Assembly (NCBI GenBank): GCA_031398745.1
Contig: JANNNX010000060.1
Coordinates: 1 to 10,079 of the forward strand
Length of the DNA: 10,079 bases
DNA from: JANNNX01 sp031398745
GTDB taxonomy: Bacteria; Actinomycetota; Acidimicrobiia; Acidimicrobiales; CADCSY01
Direction: 5' to 3'
Shown here: piece by piece, positions 1-5,732 of the stretch
How the letters are laid out: each line of letters starts with the position of its first letter
Position numbering within the stretch: position 1 is the stretch's first letter
Translations under genes and position numbers: made by a program
Notes under the pieces: model-generated
What the model was told of the DNA's origin: nothing
What the model saw: the letters and a program-made list of their open reading frames with translations, nothing else
Database searches by the model: none

Positions 1-519
1 CTCGGCCACCCAGTCGTTGTAGGCCCGCAGGGAGGCCAGGCCCAGCTCGGGGTCCTTGAAGGTCGAGAACCGCTGGCCGGCGAAGCCCCACACCATCGAC
101 GGGAAGCAGATCGACACGTCGACACCGTTGATGTCCATGTCTCGGATGCGCTCATCGATGTCCCAGGTGCCCTTGCGCATCTCGTCCCAACGAGCCGGCG
201 CGGCCAGGCCGTCGAAGGACGACTGGGGTCGGCCCGATACCGCGTTGCCGCCGATGATCGGTCGACGCTCGTGCTCGACCTGCCAGAAGGGCACGCCGGC
301 GTCGTCGTAGACGACCCTGGGGGCGTCGGCTGAGTGCCGCGCCGCCACCCGACCCTCGAAGGTGTCAGGGGGTTCGACCAGGTGGTCGTCGACCGAGAAG
401 ATCGTGAACTCGCGAGCTCGGGGCTCCGGATCGGCGTCGAGCTCGAACTCGACTCGACCGCCGGCGGCTCCCGCGTTCTGGCCGATCGTCACCAGCTCGT
501 CCTCGAACGTGCTCGACAT
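1..519 (-). CDS. Amidohydrolase_2-family metal-dependent hydrolase (5' part, runs off the left edge)
   Basis: Reading the minus strand from the ATG at 519 gives 173 uninterrupted codons to the window edge, so the C-terminal part is missing. After a hydrophilic lead of about 38 residues comes FSVDDHLVEPPDTF (residues 41-54). This resembles the first metal-binding strand of actinobacterial TIM-barrel hydrolases of the COG2159/Amidohydro_2 family. Further on, WDIDERIRDMDINGVDVSIC (119-138) and FP, then a stretch ending LRAYNDWVAE, match the usual family order: 'R..dMD..GVD' followed by 'YNdW'. Known relatives are hydrolases or non-oxidative decarboxylases of aromatic or carboxylated substrates; the substrate here cannot be read. 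The usual HxH is replaced by H46xxE49, common in this subgroup as I recall. The start is supported by a G-rich stretch (GGGGGTAGGAC) just before the ATG. The gene follows the TerC gene on the same strand after a 91-bp gap with its own candidate promoter. Confidence 0.8.
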   Translation of the reverse strand, partial: MSSTFEDELVTIGQNAGAAGGRVEFELDADPEPRAREFTIFSVDDHLVEPPDTFEGRVAARHSADAPRVVYDDAGVPFWQVEHERRPIIGGNAVSGRPQSSFDGLAAPARWDEMRKGTWDIDERIRDMDINGVDVSICFPSMVWGFAGQRFSTFKDPELGLASLRAYNDWVAE

Positions 520-556
520 GTCCTACCCCCAGGCCGTAGTCGTGCGGACCCTCCCG

Positions 557-586
557 ACGGTAGTCAGTTAGCCAATGTGAAGTAAA
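557..586 (-). promoter_or_regulatory. candidate promoter for the amidohydrolase gene
   Basis: On the minus strand, TTTACT (581-586, 4 of 6 matches to TTGACA) is followed after 18 bases by TACCGT (557-562). TACCGT fits the TAnnnT form of actinobacterial -10 boxes. The start codon is 37 bases further on, leaving room for a short leader with a G-rich ribosome binding site. This is seen by eye only. The 91-bp gap is visibly richer in A+T around it than the flanking genes. Confidence 0.35.
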
Positions 587-590
587 GGGG

Positions 591-610
591 GGCCCTCTCG
601 TCACCGGGCC
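591..610 (-). terminator. candidate terminator hairpin after the TerC gene
   Basis: On the minus strand, immediately after the TerC stop codon, GGCCC (606-610) and GGGCC (591-595) can pair around a 10-base loop. A C-run and TTTACTT follow. The stem is short (5 GC pairs) and the T-tract is weak, so this could be an intrinsic terminator or only a 3'-end stabilising hairpin. If it works, it separates TerC from the amidohydrolase. Confidence 0.3.
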
Positions 611-1378
611 TCAGTTGCTCGAGGCGCTGGGCCTCCCGCGCTCGAGGAACGGCTCGTGCAGGGCGACCGGCGCCTGGCCCTTGCGGCTACGGATGTTGAG
701 CATCTCGACGATCACCGAGAAGGCGATGGCGGCGTACATGTAGCCCTTGGGGAAGTGCTGGCCCATGCCCTCGGCGACCAGCGTCATGCCGATCAGCATG
801 AGGAACGACAGCGCCAGCATCTTCACGGTCGGGTGCTGGTTGACGAACTCGTAGATCGCCTTGGACGCGAAGAACATCACGGCGACGGCGAGCATGACCG
901 CCACGACCATCACGCCCACGTAGTCGGTCATCCCGACCGCGGTGATCACCGAATCGATCGAGAACACGAGATCGAGCAGCAGCACCTGGGCGATGACGGA
1001 TCCGAACGTGACCACCGTGCCCGACGACGAGCCGTGGGCCTCGGTCCCTTCGAGCCGGTGATGGATCTCCTTGGTCGCCTTGAACAGCAGGAACCCGCCA
1101 CCGGCGAGAAGGATCAGATCCTTGATCGAGAACCCGAGACTGCCGATCTCGAACACGTCGTCATCGAGTTGCACGATGACGCCGACGACCAGCAGGAGCA
1201 GGATCCGCATGCCGGCGGCGGCCAGGATGCCGGTCCGGCGCGCCCGGTCCTGCTGGTCGGCCGGCAATCGGCTGGCCAGGATCGAAATGAACACGACGTT
1301 GTCGACGCCGAGCACGAGCTCGAGGAGCGTCAGGGTGAACAGAGCGCTCCACACGTCGGGGTTGGTGATCCAGTCCAT
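611..1378 (-). CDS. TerC/YkoY-family integral membrane protein
   Basis: The 255-residue product has about seven hydrophobic segments (roughly 11-34, 48-70, 82-100, 121-141, 150-172, 186-204, 213-228). It carries the two family signatures: LELVLGVDNVVFIS (19-32, with E20 and D26) and LDLVFSIDSVITAVGMTD (135-152, with D136 and D142). These acidic residues inside membrane helices are the hallmark of TerC proteins. Known members act in Mn2+ export, in metallating secreted enzymes or in tellurite resistance. The length is typical of the short TerC form. The soluble C-terminal tail (after 229) is basic and then acidic, with no recognisable domain. The ATG at 1378 has a purine-rich GAAGAGAGAC before it. 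No other ter genes are nearby, so metal (probably Mn) homeostasis is more likely than a tellurite operon. I see no yybP-ykoY riboswitch in the roughly 90-bp leader. Confidence 0.92.
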   Translation of the reverse strand: MDWITNPDVWSALFTLTLLELVLGVDNVVFISILASRLPADQQDRARRTGILAAAGMRILLLLVVGVIVQLDDDVFEIGSLGFSIKDLILLAGGGFLLFKATKEIHHRLEGTEAHGSSSGTVVTFGSVIAQVLLLDLVFSIDSVITAVGMTDYVGVMVVAVMLAVAVMFFASKAIYEFVNQHPTVKMLALSFLMLIGMTLVAEGMGQHFPKGYMYAAIAFSVIVEMLNIRSRKGQAPVALHEPFLERGRPSASSN

Positions 1379-1470
1379 GCGTCTCTCTTCGCTCGGTGGG
1401 GACGTGGGCGAGCACCGATGAGGTGTCGTTGGGGGTGGGTGGAGAGCGGTGGGCTAGTCGCTCGGAGCGG

Positions 1471-1677
1471 TCACGGGGCGTCGTCGGCGTTGGCCGGCGG
1501 ACGGTCGACTGTCTCGCCCTCGCGCTCGACCAGCATCCACCGACAGCGTGACAGGCAGCGGTCGAACGCGTTGTTGGGGAGTTGGTTCCACTCGTTGAAC
1601 CGGTAGGTCGACTCGCACGCCGAGCACCACCACACGTCGAACGGCCGGGCCCGGGGCACCCTCCCACTGTGTGCCAC
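1471..1677 (-). CDS. small four-cysteine (zinc-ribbon-like) protein
   Basis: I do not recognise a named family. The minus frame ending at 1471 holds a compact motif. WWCSACESTYRFNEW is followed by a short link and then by FDRCLSRCRWMLVE, giving CX2C-X19-CX3C, which suits a small zinc-binding fold. Aromatic and charged residues cluster around the cysteines, and the acidic, proline-rich tail looks disordered. This is unlike the Arg/Pro/Ala-rich shadow translations elsewhere in the window. The start is uncertain. I chose GTG at 1677 (68 aa), but GTG at 1659 or an earlier start inside the divergent glycosidase leader are possible; none has a clear ribosome binding site. The gene lies 92 bp upstream of TerC on the same strand and may share its transcript. 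Its role is unknown; a small nucleic-acid- or protein-binding zinc module is a guess. Confidence 0.6.
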   Translation of the reverse strand: MAHSGRVPRARPFDVWWCSACESTYRFNEWNQLPNNAFDRCLSRCRWMLVEREGETVDRPPANADDAP

Positions 1678-1719
1678 CGAATGAGGTGACTCAACTCGGG
1701 CCACCCGACATCCGATACT

Positions 1720-1724
1720 GGAGG
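1720..1724 (+). promoter_or_regulatory. ribosome binding site of the GH43-type gene
   Basis: GGAGG lies 3 bases before the ATG at 1728 and 6 bases before the GTG at 1731. The spacing slightly favours the GTG, and the two starts differ by one residue. This site rules out the longer frame that opens with a GTG at 1671, because those 19 extra codons would span the ribosome binding site and precede the signal peptide. Confidence 0.7.
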
Positions 1725-1727
1725 GGG

Positions 1728-3599
1728 ATGGTGCGCCTGCGGACACGAGCTCGGTGGGCTGGCACCTCCTTCGTACTCGTCGCCCTCGCCGCGGTGGTCG
1801 CCACGACGCTGACCGCCCCGCCGGCTGCCGCCTACCAGGGTGCTCCCTGGTTCCAGCCGGGTCGGACCTACGACGCCAACTTCCCCGACCCCAGCGTCCT
1901 GGCCTACGACGGCCGGTACTACGCCTACGGCACCACCACCGGGGGCTCCTACATCCCGGTGATGCATTCGTCCGATCTGGTCACCTGGACTGCCCGGGAG
2001 GCCTACGCCCCGGGCAACAAGAACGATGCCCTCCTGGCCCCGGCCAGTTGGGGCGAGACCACCGGTAGCGGGTACTTCAGCAAGGACGTGGACGCCCCGG
2101 GGGTCGCCCGCATCGGCGGGCGCTTCGTCCTGTACTACGCCATCGTCGTCGCCAACGGCGGGCAGGCCAGCGTCGACGGCCGGCGCCGCTGCATCTCGGT
2201 CGCCACCGCCGACTCGCCGCTCGGCCCCTTCGTCGACAACAGCACGGGCCCGTTGGTGTGCGACGCCGACCCGGGCGGTTCGATCGATCCCCAGCCCTTC
2301 GTCGACACCGACACCGGCGCCGCCTACCTGATTTGGAAGAGCGAGGGCGTCCCCGGTTCGGCGCCCACCAAGATCTGGTCTCGCCGCCTCGACGCGTCCG
2401 GCACCGGGTTCGCGGGAGGGACCACCGCCTCGCTGCTGCTGGCCACCAGCCAGGGCTGGGAGGGCGACGTCATCGAGAACCCGTCGATGGTCCGCTACCG
2501 GGGCCAGCTCCTCCTCTTCTACTCCGGCAACGACTGGCAGTCGGCCGCCTATGCCACGGGCCTGGCCACCTGCAGCTCGCCGACCGGTGGGTGCGCGAAG
2601 GCCTCGCGCAACCCGATCCTGGCCAGTCGGAACGACCGCCTCGGACCCGGCGGTGCCACCGCCTTCCTCGACCACGGCGGCCAGCTCCAACTCGCGTACC
2701 ACTGGTGGAACGCGCCCTACACCTCGTATCCGGCCTACCCCGCCTGCCAGAGCGCGGGCACCTGCCAGACCCAGGGCCAGCGGCGCCTCGCCGTGGAACC
2801 GGTCTATCTGACGGTGGCGGGCGCCCAGGTGGGCGGCACCCCACCTCCCTTCGGCGGCGACCGGGCTGTGTCGGTGGCAGCCAGCGCGTCGGGGGGCGGT
2901 TACGTCATCGCCGGCGCCGAGGGCCGGCTGGCCAGCTACGGCGACGCCCCGAGCGCCGGCTCGATGGCGGGCAGCCTGCTCAACGCTCCGATCGTGGCCA
3001 CCGACCTCACCGTCTCGGGTGGTGGCTACTGGCTCCTGGGCAGTGACGGCGGGGTGTTCTCCTTCGGCGACGCGTCCTTCTACGGGTCCACCGGGTCGAT
3101 GCGGCTCAACCGCCCGGTGGTGTCACTGGCCGCCACTACCTCCGGGGGCGGGTACTGGTTCGTGGCCGCCGACGGGGGGATCTTCGCCTTCGGTGACGCC
3201 GCCTTCTATGGCTCGACCGGCTCGATGGTGCTCAACCAGCCGGTGGTCGGGATGGCGGCCACCCCGTCGGGCCGGGGCTACTGGCTGGTGGCGTCGGACG
3301 GAGGGATCTTCGCCTTCGGCGACGCCGCCTTCTACGGCTCCACGGGCTCGACGCGCCTGAATCAACCGATCGTGGGCATGGCGGCCACCCCGTCGGGCCG
3401 GGGCTACTGGCTGGTGGCGTCGGACGGGGGGATCTTCGCCTTCGGCGACGCCGCCTTCTACGGCTCCACGGGCTCGATCGTGCTCAACCAGCCGGTGGTG
3501 GGCATGGCGGCCACGCCGTCGGGCGGTGGCTACTGGCTGGCCGCGGCCGACGGCGGGATTTTCGCCTACGGCAACGCCACCTTCCACGGCTCGCGCTGA
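1728..3599 (+). CDS. secreted GH43-type glycosidase with C-terminal 42-residue repeats
   Basis: The 623-residue product begins with a Sec signal peptide: basic RLRTRAR, a hydrophobic core at 12-30, and likely cleavage after PPAAA before YQG (about residue 35). Residues 45-362 look like a five-bladed GH43 catalytic domain. FPDPSV (D54, general base), SIDPQPFVDTDTGAAYLIWK (D187, pKa modulator) and VIENPSM (E250, general acid) are all in the expected order. LGPGGATAF and LAYHWW match the late GH43 strands. Relatives are arabinanases, arabinofuranosidases and xylosidases; the substrate cannot be told. Residues 380-623 are six tandem repeats of the pattern VVGMAATPSGxGYWLVASDGG-IFAFGDAAFYGSTGS, probably a second propeller or surface/glycan-binding module. 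There is no cell-wall anchor, so it is probably released or held by the repeats. It stands alone: divergent from the small cysteine gene and convergent with the FAD oxidoreductase 28 bp away. Confidence 0.85.
   Translation: MVRLRTRARWAGTSFVLVALAAVVATTLTAPPAAAYQGAPWFQPGRTYDANFPDPSVLAYDGRYYAYGTTTGGSYIPVMHSSDLVTWTAREAYAPGNKNDALLAPASWGETTGSGYFSKDVDAPGVARIGGRFVLYYAIVVANGGQASVDGRRRCISVATADSPLGPFVDNSTGPLVCDADPGGSIDPQPFVDTDTGAAYLIWKSEGVPGSAPTKIWSRRLDASGTGFAGGTTASLLLATSQGWEGDVIENPSMVRYRGQLLLFYSGNDWQSAAYATGLATCSSPTGGCAKASRNPILASRNDRLGPGGATAFLDHGGQLQLAYHWWNAPYTSYPAYPACQSAGTCQTQGQRRLAVEPVYLTVAGAQVGGTPPPFGGDRAVSVAASASGGGYVIAGAEGRLASYGDAPSAGSMAGSLLNAPIVATDLTVSGGGYWLLGSDGGVFSFGDASFYGSTGSMRLNRPVVSLAATTSGGGYWFVAADGGIFAFGDAAFYGSTGSMVLNQPVVGMAATPSGRGYWLVASDGGIFAFGDAAFYGSTGSTRLNQPIVGMAATPSGRGYWLVASDGGIFAFGDAAFYGSTGSIVLNQPVVGMAATPSGGGYWLAAADGGIFAYGNATFHGSR
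2865..3596 (+). repeat. six tandem 126-bp coding repeats (42-residue units)
   Basis: Units start at 2865, 2991, 3117, 3243, 3369 and 3495. The last is cut to 34 codons by the stop. Units 1 and 2 have diverged most (unit 1 reads GGYVIAGAEGRLASYGDA). Units 3 to 6 are close, and units 4 and 5 are nearly identical in DNA. Over the 99 bases from 3252 and from 3378 I find a single mismatch, at a silent site. Each unit has a GYW strand, a DGG turn, an F-x-FGDA strand and a YGSTGS turn. This fits one propeller blade or strand pair per unit. The pattern is familiar from secreted actinobacterial proteins. Confidence 0.9.
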
Positions 3600-3627
3600 C
3601 CAATCGCCCGTCGGGCTGGCCGAGCGC

Positions 3628-5076
3628 TCAGCCTGTCCGGAGCTCGCCCCTCCCCAGGGCCCGGAGGGCGGAGCGGGCGGCGTGGTGGCCGGCCATGCCG
3701 TGGACGCCGGCGCCGGGTGGCGTCGAGGCCGAGCACAGGAACAGGCCGGGGTCGCTGGTGGCGTAGGGATCGACGGCCACCCTCGGCCGGAACACGAGCT
3801 GGAGCCCGGCGGCGCTGCCACCGGCGATGTCGCCGCCCACGTAGTTGGCATTGGCGGCCTCGATCGCCTTTGGTCCGGCGACGTGGCGGGCCAGGACCAG
3901 GTCGCGAAATCCGGGGGCAAACCGTTCGATCTGGCCCTCGATGGCCTCGGTCATGTCGCCGTCGAACCCGATCGGCACATGGCAGTAGGTCCACAGGGTG
4001 TGTTGGCCGGTCGGGGCCCGGCTCGGGTCGACCAGCGATTGCTGGGCGACGATCACGAACGGGCGGTCGGGCACCCGTCCCTCGGTCACATCGCGCTCGG
4101 CGGCCGCGATCTCCTCGAGGGTCCCCCCGAGATGGATGGTCCCGGCCTGCCGAGGTCCCTCGGCCGTCCACGGCACCGGCCCCGACAGGGCGTAGTCGAC
4201 CTTGACGCTGCCCGGCCCGTGGCGGAAACGTCCCAGGCGATGTCGGAAGCGGTTGCTCAGCCGGTCACCGGCGAGGTCGAGCAGCTGGCGGGGGGTGGTG
4301 TCGAGCAGGACGACCCGAGAGGGCGACAGCTCGTCGAGGGTGCTGACCGGTCGGAGGCACTCGATCGACCCGCCCAGCTCGGCCAGGTGGGCGGCGAGGG
4401 CATCGACGATCGCCTGGGAGCCTCCTCGGGCCACCGGCCAGCCGCTCACGTGGCCGCTGGCTCCGAGCACCACCGCGGTGGCGGCCGACAGCGGCCGGTC
4501 GAGGCGGGTGATGGCGTGGGCGGCCAGCCCGCCGAGAAGCGCCTGGGCTGCTCGGGTGCGCAGGTCGCGGTAGGCCAGGGTGGTCGCCGGGAACAGCGCC
4601 CGGCGGCCGAAGCGGGCGAGGGCCACCGGGTCGCGGGGCACGTGCAGCGGGGGACCCAGGATCTGGTCGAGCACTGCGTCCCAGTTGTCGACCAGTGGCT
4701 CGACCAGCCGGCGCCAGCGACGACGGTCGCCGACCGATTCGCCGGTGTCGTCCATCGAGGCGACCAGCGTGCCGGCCGAGCCGTCGTCCATCGGGTGGGC
4801 CAGCTCGACGTCGGGTCGCAGCCACTCGAGACCGTGGCGATCGAGTGGGAGTGACCGGAAGAAGGGGGAGGCCACGGCCAGGGGGTGAATGGCCGAGCAC
4901 ACGTCGTGCACGAAGCCCGGAAGCGTCAGCTCGGCCGACCGGGCGCCTCCCCCAGGGGTCGGCGCGGCCTCGAAGACCTGCACCGAGGCCCCGGCCTGCG
5001 CCAGGGTGATGGCCGCGGCCAGGCCGTTGGGTCCGGCCCCGACCACGACCGCGTCGACGGTCGGTCGGGCGGCCAT
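3628..5076 (-). CDS. FAD-dependent oxidoreductase, phytoene-desaturase/PYROXD2-like
   Basis: The 482-residue product opens with a Rossmann FAD site, VDAVVVGAGPNGLAAAITLA (G13xG15xxG18), ending at acidic E36. It is followed by PTPGGGARS (40-47), the GG-R motif of the CrtI/amine-oxidase superfamily (COG1233). The C-terminal FAD segment GLFLCSASTPPGAGVHGMAG (from about 444) with HHAARSAL is also typical. No signal peptide or membrane helix is seen. The length suits the 'NAD(P)/FAD-dependent oxidoreductase' branch near human PYROXD2 rather than a proven carotenoid desaturase. No crtB, crtE or other carotenoid gene is adjacent, so the substrate is unknown. The ATG at 5076 lacks a ribosome binding site but has a -10-like box 6 bases upstream, suggesting a leaderless mRNA. 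It diverges from the NfuA-like gene and converges on the GH43 gene. Confidence 0.85.
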   Translation of the reverse strand: MAARPTVDAVVVGAGPNGLAAAITLAQAGASVQVFEAAPTPGGGARSAELTLPGFVHDVCSAIHPLAVASPFFRSLPLDRHGLEWLRPDVELAHPMDDGSAGTLVASMDDTGESVGDRRRWRRLVEPLVDNWDAVLDQILGPPLHVPRDPVALARFGRRALFPATTLAYRDLRTRAAQALLGGLAAHAITRLDRPLSAATAVVLGASGHVSGWPVARGGSQAIVDALAAHLAELGGSIECLRPVSTLDELSPSRVVLLDTTPRQLLDLAGDRLSNRFRHRLGRFRHGPGSVKVDYALSGPVPWTAEGPRQAGTIHLGGTLEEIAAAERDVTEGRVPDRPFVIVAQQSLVDPSRAPTGQHTLWTYCHVPIGFDGDMTEAIEGQIERFAPGFRDLVLARHVAGPKAIEAANANYVGGDIAGGSAAGLQLVFRPRVAVDPYATSDPGLFLCSASTPPGAGVHGMAGHHAARSALRALGRGELRTG

Positions 5077-5082
5077 GGCGAG

Positions 5083-5088
5083 ACGGTA
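5083..5088 (-). promoter_or_regulatory. candidate leaderless -10 box for the FAD oxidoreductase
   Basis: Minus-strand TACCGT (TAnnnT form) ends 6 bases before the ATG at 5076. Transcription would begin at or near the start codon, which fits the absence of a Shine-Dalgarno sequence. No -35 match is obvious; the upstream sequence is almost pure G+C. Confidence 0.45.
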
Positions 5089-5104
5089 GGCGCCGAGCGG
5101 GCGG

Positions 5105-5110
5105 TAGCCT
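5105..5110 (+). promoter_or_regulatory. candidate leaderless -10 box for the NfuA-like gene
   Basis: Plus-strand TAGCCT (TAnnnT form) ends 7 bases before the GTG at 5118, the usual -10 to start distance for a transcript beginning at its start codon. There is no Shine-Dalgarno sequence. It lies back to back with the oppositely oriented box at 5083-5088. Confidence 0.45.
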
Positions 5111-5117
5111 CGGGTTC

Positions 5118-5732
5118 GTGACCGATCCCGTGTTGACCGTCTCCGATGCCGCTCGCGACTTCGTGCTGGCCCTGTTGCGCACCGAGGACGAGCCCGAGAC
5201 CCTCGGGCTCCGGGCCGAGATCACCGGGGACACCGGTCGGGAGTTCGTCTACGACCTGACCTTCCAGGTGTTGGCCGACACCGACGGCGACGATCTGGTG
5301 GCCCAGGCCGGCGAGCTGACCGTGGTCGTCCCGGCCGCCTCGGTCGAGGACCTGCGGGGGGCGACCCTCGACCACGTCGAGCCGACCGGCCTCGTCATCC
5401 GTAACCCCAACCGCCCCCGCCCGGCCGTGCGCCGCGGGGGGCCGGTGCTGGTCGAGGGCTCGGTCGAGTTCCGGGTCCAGAAGCTCCTCGACGAGGAGAT
5501 CAACCCGATGCTCGAGCAGCACTCGGGGTGGGCTGCGCTCGACCACGTCGAGGGGGACGCCGCCTACCTGGTGATGGGCGGCGGGTGTCAGGGCTGTGGC
5601 CTGGCCGCGGCCACGCTGGCGGCCGGCATCGAGCAGTCGCTGGTCGACTCCATTCCCGAGATCGCTCGGGTGGTCGACGTGACCAACCACTCCGAGGGGA
5701 CCACCCCTTACTACGACCCCGCCACGGTCTGA
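5118..5732 (+). CDS. nfuA: NfuA-like Fe-S cluster carrier protein
   Basis: The 204-residue product has the two-part NfuA plan. Residues 1-97 resemble an A-type (IscA/HesB-like) domain: VLTVSDAARDFVLALL at the start, then a beta-rich stretch ending LVIRNPN. They contain no cysteine, as in E. coli NfuA, where this domain is degenerate and serves in target recognition. Residues 117-199 are a NifU C-terminal domain: VQKLLDEEINPMLEQHSGW, then VMGGGCQGCGLAAATLAAGI with C157 and C160, and IPEIARVVDVTNHSEGTTPYY at the end. Two such CxxC motifs from two subunits hold one [4Fe-4S] cluster for delivery to apo-proteins in the cytoplasm. C157 and C160 are the only cysteines. The GTG at 5118 is chosen because the A-type domain begins right after it and a -10 box lies 7 bases upstream. 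The length matches the family (E. coli about 191 aa). Confidence 0.88.
   Translation: MTDPVLTVSDAARDFVLALLRTEDEPETLGLRAEITGDTGREFVYDLTFQVLADTDGDDLVAQAGELTVVVPAASVEDLRGATLDHVEPTGLVIRNPNRPRPAVRRGGPVLVEGSVEFRVQKLLDEEINPMLEQHSGWAALDHVEGDAAYLVMGGGCQGCGLAAATLAAGIEQSLVDSIPEIARVVDVTNHSEGTTPYYDPATV

Noticed and set aside
1379..1470. Possible yybP-ykoY manganese riboswitch before the TerC gene
   Set aside because: I looked for its conserved paired segments and found only a 4-5-bp stem (1459-1469) without the motif.
656..1606. Long plus-strand frame antisense to the TerC gene
   Set aside because: The translation is rich in His, Asp, Arg and Gly without domain pattern, and it mirrors a clear membrane protein on the other strand. 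It is a GC-rich shadow.
1686..1719. GTGACT and GATACT as a promoter for the GH43-type gene
   Set aside because: The 22-base spacing is too long and both boxes match only 4 of 6 positions.
1671..1727. 19-codon N-terminal extension of the GH43-type protein from GTG 1671
   Set aside because: It would precede the signal peptide and run across a good ribosome binding site. The start at 1728 or 1731 is better.
1161..2702. 513-codon minus-strand frame antisense to the glycosidase
   Set aside because: It spans three real genes' frames with Gly/Arg/Ala-rich low-complexity translation. The GH43 catalytic motifs on the plus strand explain the sequence.
3600..3627. GCCC-GTC-GGGC between the convergent GH43 and FAD genes as a terminator
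   Set aside because: A 4-bp stem with a 3-base loop and no T-run is too weak in such GC-rich DNA.
3526..4854. 442-codon plus-strand frame antisense to the FAD oxidoreductase
   Set aside because: No recognisable domain. The minus strand has intact N- and C-terminal FAD motifs.
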